In this document: piece after piece, positions 59,816 through 64,000 of the stretch
How the letters are laid out: each line of letters starts with the position of its first letter
Position numbering within the stretch: the stretch's first letter is position 1
Made by a program: the position numbers and the translations under genes
Notes under the pieces: generated by a model
Told to the model about the DNA's origin: nothing
Database searches by the model: none
The model's input: the letters and a program-made list of their open reading frames with translations, nothing else
Assembly (NCBI GenBank): GCA_008360955.1
Contig: LUCM01006787.1
Span: 62,001 to 126,000, forward strand
Length of the DNA stretch: 64,000 bases
Source: Fasciolopsis buskii
Taxonomy: Eukaryota > Platyhelminthes > Trematoda > Plagiorchiida > Fasciolidae
Reading direction: 5' to 3'

Positions 59816-61599
59816 GATGAAGCTGAACGTGTTTTCCAACAGCTGTGATTTTCTCATTGTCTTCAACCGTGTAGTTTGGATCGCAGTTAATCTAATACCG
59901 ATTAGGAGACCGTATCCGTTTCGCATTGCCAGAGGTCGAGTTCCGTAATTTTTCTTCTCCAGTGCTTCTAGTGCAGGTCCTCCACAATGAAGGACGCGAC
60001 AATATTATTTCTTTGTAGCTTCTTGGTATTGTCCTTTTTCACAGACATGCACGGTCAGGATTAAGTTTACTTTCATTTATTGTCCGTTGCATATTGCACC
60101 ATTCAAGGAGCCAAGTTTATCAAACGCAGGGGCAAGTGTATCACAACTCACCGAAATAGCCAACACTATCATTTGTATCAATCAAAATCACCATTACCAC
60201 CTCAAGAGCAAGTCGTATAATGTGCCGAATCGGTTGTATTGGGTGCAGAAGAATAATCACCGACAGAAAATAGTAATCCAATTAGTAGTGAAACAGGTAT
60301 CAGTTGATTAGAATTCGTTTCTAGGGAACGCAAGGTATGTACAGTGGTTTAGATGGCAGTCAAGAGCAGGCAGCATTATTCGCAATTAATTTTTCCTATA
60401 AATTAAAACTACAAGTTGACTGCTAGAAGTTTCTCCTGAGAAGACTACATGGTCATTTCAGTTTAGAGTTTTCTGCTTTGATTTCTATTCGGAGCTCTAA
60501 AAGACTTGGTAAGGAATTTTGAAAAAATATGCGTACTCATCCACACACTACACAAGCACGCGCCGGGTCTTCGTGATTTGCATACACCCAGAATGCGATG
60601 GGCAGTCAAATAACATGTAGAGGCGTGCATTTTAAAACAGACATGTCGTTCGAACCACAATTTCCAGCCACTTCAGTTACTGATCCACGAGATCACCACC
60701 ATGAAATCAACTTGCAGCTGCAATCCCACATGTGCTGAGTAGTCGTAAAAGATGTTGGCTTAATCTGTTTGCGAAAGTGAGATACGTTCAGCAGTAACTC
60801 GGCATGTGGTCGTACAACAAACGCAACGGACTAACCTTGTCAGGATGTGATTCAGATGTTCGTCAGAGGTGTTCACAATTAGTGCCGGAGCCTCAAAATC
60901 CAGTGGCTGTGGCAGATGATCTGAGTACTACTTGGTTAGACAGATTTGTATGGGGCCGAAAACTTATCTCCGGGTTTGCTTTGGTTTTTCTTCTCATCTC
61001 GGCTACAATGAAAGAAAGTCGATTGGAATTAAAGTGCTTTCCGTCGCTTAGCCGCAAAATACCACGGCTCAAGAGCCTCACATTACACTTTAAGAACTTT
61101 GTGCTAAATATTTAGACCATTCCAGTCATATCAACTGGGTTATTCACCGTGGGATAGGTAAAATATCTGCATTCATACACGCCTACTTAACAGCATTATT
61201 AAAAAAGAAGCATGAAGATTTTCGAAGCAATATTTTTGATGGGGAAGTTGCTGAGACGATGAGACTAATCTTGTTAGACCTAGAGGACGGAAGAGCCATA
61301 TCAAAAAAGAAAAAAATCTATCAGAGACGAAGATGTCAGGCGCATGGTCCAATGTGCCATATGCGATCAGAATCTGAGTTGATATCCAAACATTTGCGAA
61401 GTAACATTAGAACTTGCATATGAATCAATGAAAGGGAAAAAACAGGTCTGAATGATTTCGGTTGTTTCGATGACTAAGTTGTGCGGTATCGTGATTCATA
61501 ATCCACTGATGAACTTTGTTTGAGGGAAAACACCGTCTGAGTGTGAAAACCTAGTTGACAACAACCGTGACTTCGTTGATCTACTCCTTAATTGTCACA
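59816..61599. other. No recognised gene
   Basis: Open frames of up to 103 codons (60804-61115 plus, with an opposite-strand frame) lack motifs. Nothing else is assigned. Confidence 0.5.
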
Positions 61600-61792
61600 G
61601 CCGGCGGTGGCCAAACGGATAAGGTCCTGGTGTTTGGACGTGAAGGTAGCGGGTTTGGATCCTCTCACCGACGGTCAACTTCCTCATTTGGCAGCCCTCT
61701 GCTGGACGCGGCCCCTTCCTGGAAATCGATGTACATTGCTGTTTTATTAATAAAGGAAGTAAAAAAGATAGATAAAAAGATAAAAAGATAGA
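61600..61792 (+). mobile_element. tRNA-Arg-like SINE
   Basis: The first 78 bases (61600-61677) resemble a tRNA: GCCGGCGG opening, A-box GTGGCCAAACGGATAAGG, B-box GGGTTTGGATCC, and an end ACCGACGGTCA that can pair partly with the opening. The A-box region is closest to metazoan tRNA-Arg as I remember it. A tRNA-unrelated body of about 85 bp follows, then a tail of GATAAAAA units (about 61766-61791). Head, body and simple tail together are the layout of a SINE, copied in trans by a LINE. The anticodon arm is not intact, so it is not a working tRNA. The tail hints at a LINE partner with a simple-repeat 3' end. Confidence 0.68.
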
Positions 61793-63055
61793 AGAAACGA
61801 CTGCAGTTCACCCTCATCGAAAATGACACGATACATGTCAAATCCAAGCTTGATGATTGTGCGCAATGGTTCCGAGCTCAGGGTACCTCCACTCTGGAAC
61901 AATGTTCGTTTTCTAAGGGAAGGATGAATCTCACTATTACTGCCTGGATTTGCACAACTGAAATGCTGCATTGCCAATGTCATGCAGCGATTTGTTACTG
62001 CGGGCTGCTGATGTTCCCGTTAATTTAGCATGGGTTCGATGGTACCAAATTATAACTGGTGGAGGTTGTTTCGTTTAGGCTACTACTCTTCTTCCGATGT
62101 TTGCCCATGCAGCAAGACGTAACTCCCAAAGCGACCTAATTCATCCAAATCGGCTTGGTTTCCATCTAGAAAAAAAGGTGAGGTTTCAAGTTAAACCAGT
62201 TATGCAATCGTTTTTACAAGGTAAAAATGAAAAATAAGTTCCAGACAACTCCACCAAGGTCAAGGTTGTCGAGGGATACATTCAGTGTACCCGGCACTTC
62301 ACTGGAAAGTAAGACGCTATCTACTTACTGTAAATCTTACGGTTCACTGACTGAAACAGTCTATCTTGGTTTTATTACCAGGGGCTGGGGTACCCTTTCA
62401 TTAAATCAACTAAGAAGTTGAAGAGAAAGAATGGCAGGAACCCCGTGAAAGTCTCACCTAGTCGTGATTTTGAACGAAAATTGCCGTCAACCAGATATCT
62501 AGTCCTGACCGTTCAAATGCTAAGACCGAGTACAACGAAATAACATCTCTGATACCAATCAGTGTGAGGTAACATGGGGTAAATCCACAATTATCTGAAT
62601 CGGGTGTCTCGTTCAGATCAAGCAGGCCAGAAGTCGTAAGGTTACGAAAGGCGTATAAGATCTGTTGTATGGATAAACTGTGGTCAACCTATTACCATGA
62701 CCTTTGTACGATTGTCTCTTCTGAAAACAACATAGATGGATCCCTTAGATCAATAACTATTAATGAGAATAAAGCAAACAGAGATATCCCAGCACCGTTT
62801 GGACTCCTTATGCAAGCTGAGCTTCCAGTCTTTGCACAGGAGCGGGATGCAAGGCATCGCAAATAGTACCTGGCCTGTTGTGTGGTTTATTCCCCTGTTG
62901 TACCACATCACTGAACAGATCCAATTCGCAGTCTGTGAATTAAACAGTATCCATCCTCCGGTCATCTATATAAGACTGTCTTTGCACAATGAACACCGTT
63001 TCATCGAGGTTCATCCGCTTCGGATGAGTCTGCCTGTCCAGCGATTTACTAGGAT
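61793..63055. other. No recognised gene
   Basis: Short frames without motifs, including two overlapping ones on opposite strands at 62750-63059. Nothing else is assigned. Confidence 0.5.
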
Positions 63056-63529
63056 ATGATTAATGTGGAAAACTGGTACTTTTTGAAACCAAAGGTGCAA
63101 CATGGGCAAACTATGGGGAGTAGGAAGACGAAAGGCAAGATCAACGGACTAGATAGTTTAACATTTCCAAGCCACTACTTCTTTGGAGTAAGTTGTACCT
63201 TCAAGTGCAAAACTTACCAGTTGCCCAACCATGCTGATATTCACGCAAGCAACTTTTGCGAGCATGGCACAATCAACGGTAAAAATGGCCTACGAGTAGT
63301 TTGCGTGCAAGTCTTTCTCAATGAATTTTCCGGTAGTTTTCACAAGGACATGTTAGATTTCTCGCAAATCGGCACTACCACCAACGGAGAAAGCTACGAT
63401 TTTAAAAAGTTTTCTGACAGCGATGGCGAATACACCAATGATCGGAACGCGAGCAGTCTTCGATCTCAGCGGGGTTTGGACTCCCACATAGAAACAGTTA
63501 ATTCCTTTGTATTGCGTTTGCTCCATTAG
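63056..63529 (+). CDS. Hypothetical ORF, unknown function
   Basis: ATG at 63056 opens 157 codons to a TAG at 63530. The frame is the longest outside the RTE element but is not beyond what chance allows in 64 kb. The middle has several Cys and His (SCTFKCKTYQ, DIHASNFCEH) without a regular zinc-binding spacing. The C-terminal third is polar and Asp/Ser-rich (KKFSDSDGEYTNDRNASS). No signal peptide or membrane segment is seen. I cannot name a family. It could be a single-exon gene, an exon or chance. Confidence 0.22.
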   Translation: MINVENWYFLKPKVQHGQTMGSRKTKGKINGLDSLTFPSHYFFGVSCTFKCKTYQLPNHADIHASNFCEHGTINGKNGLRVVCVQVFLNEFSGSFHKDMLDFSQIGTTTNGESYDFKKFSDSDGEYTNDRNASSLRSQRGLDSHIETVNSFVLRLLH

Positions 63530-63530
63530 T

Positions 63531-64000
63531 CAAGCCACACAGTGACACTGAAGCTTACTCGTATTTTTCATTTATGGATCACTGCTTCCCCTCTAAAATC
63601 CTCTGACATCATGAAATTCACTGCAGTGAAATTTTTGTACCCCGGATGCCAAGTAAGATTTCCCAACGAATCAACACTGTGATAGGACCCATGCGTTTGG
63701 GAAATTTGGTGGGTAATCAGTAATACCCAAGTGAAATGTCCAAACACCACTCTGGATCACAACGTAGCTTAACTTCTAGGGCAAACGGTGCAAATACACA
63801 GGTTGCCTTCTCGTATAACTTCAGATTCCATTGAGGCTGAAAACTGTTCACATTCCGATCCTTTCGACATTTGTGAATTCTTCCGGTTTTAATACATTGA
63901 CAGGACGTATTCGGAATTAATAACTGGCGGTGATGTTGAAAGTAAAACTAAAGGTTGAACAAAAAATACTTTCCTTTGAAATTCGTGAGCCATCGAACGG
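63531..64000. other. No recognised gene
   Basis: No recognisable feature up to the window end. A 60-codon minus frame (63750-63568) lacks any motif. Confidence 0.45.

Noticed and set aside
1..64000. CRISPR array, bacterial operon or phage signals
   Set aside because: No regularly spaced repeats, no gene packing and no ribosome-site pattern; the sequence is eukaryotic in character.

Overview
This window looks like nuclear DNA from a flatworm, most likely a digenean trematode. There is no operon-like packing and no long intact gene. Short open frames lie scattered in all six frames at about the lengths chance would give. The recognisable content is almost entirely decayed retroelements, tRNA-derived SINE-like units and simple repeats. 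The taxon call is an inference. It rests on a near full-length RTE-type LINE, a Ty3/gypsy gag-protease remnant resembling the CsRn1 group of flukes, and Penelope-like short repeats; no single-copy gene settles it.

Layout. 1-4.3 kb: nothing recognised. 4.1-5.1 kb: a tRNA-like SINE head (minus), a long TAG microsatellite and a Penelope/retrozyme-like repeat copy. 5-19 kb: mostly unassigned, with simple repeats and a few candidate exons (13940-14026 minus is the best delimited). 19.4-20.5 kb: pieces of a dispersed repeat. 21.5-22.3 kb: a Ty3/gypsy gag-protease remnant with a canonical CCHC zinc knuckle. 24.4-24.8 kb: a very decayed LINE reverse transcriptase. 25.5-28.7 kb (minus): the largest element, an RTE retrotransposon with endonuclease and reverse transcriptase, broken in several ways. 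30.9 kb: a third LINE fragment. 36.4 kb: a 113-bp near-perfect palindrome. 39.17-39.37 kb: a compact insertion with 13-bp target-site duplications, 30-bp perfect inverted repeats and a hammerhead-like fold. 45.3-47.3 kb: an isolated signal-peptide first-exon candidate, a SINE-like head and a CpG-rich segment with E-box and inverted CCAAT boxes. 53.3 and 59.7 kb: two copies of one dispersed repeat. 54-57 kb: microsatellites and a SINE. 58.7 kb: a third retrozyme-like copy. 61.6 kb: a tRNA-Arg-like SINE. 63.06-63.53 kb: an unassigned ATG-to-stop frame.

How the parts relate. The LINE and gypsy pieces cannot now make working proteins from what is seen here: catalytic residues are changed or deleted and frames are shifted. 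The SINEs and the retrozyme-like copies are non-coding passengers that would have needed enzymes from elsewhere. Exon candidates are given only where splice signals and an open frame agree, and no complete gene model can be built from sequence alone.

Most interesting signal: three dispersed copies share a hairpin plus CGAAAC/TTGAGAA arrangement that resembles a hammerhead ribozyme core with U at position 3 and A at position 8 (canonically C3-G8). One copy is a complete 181-bp insertion.
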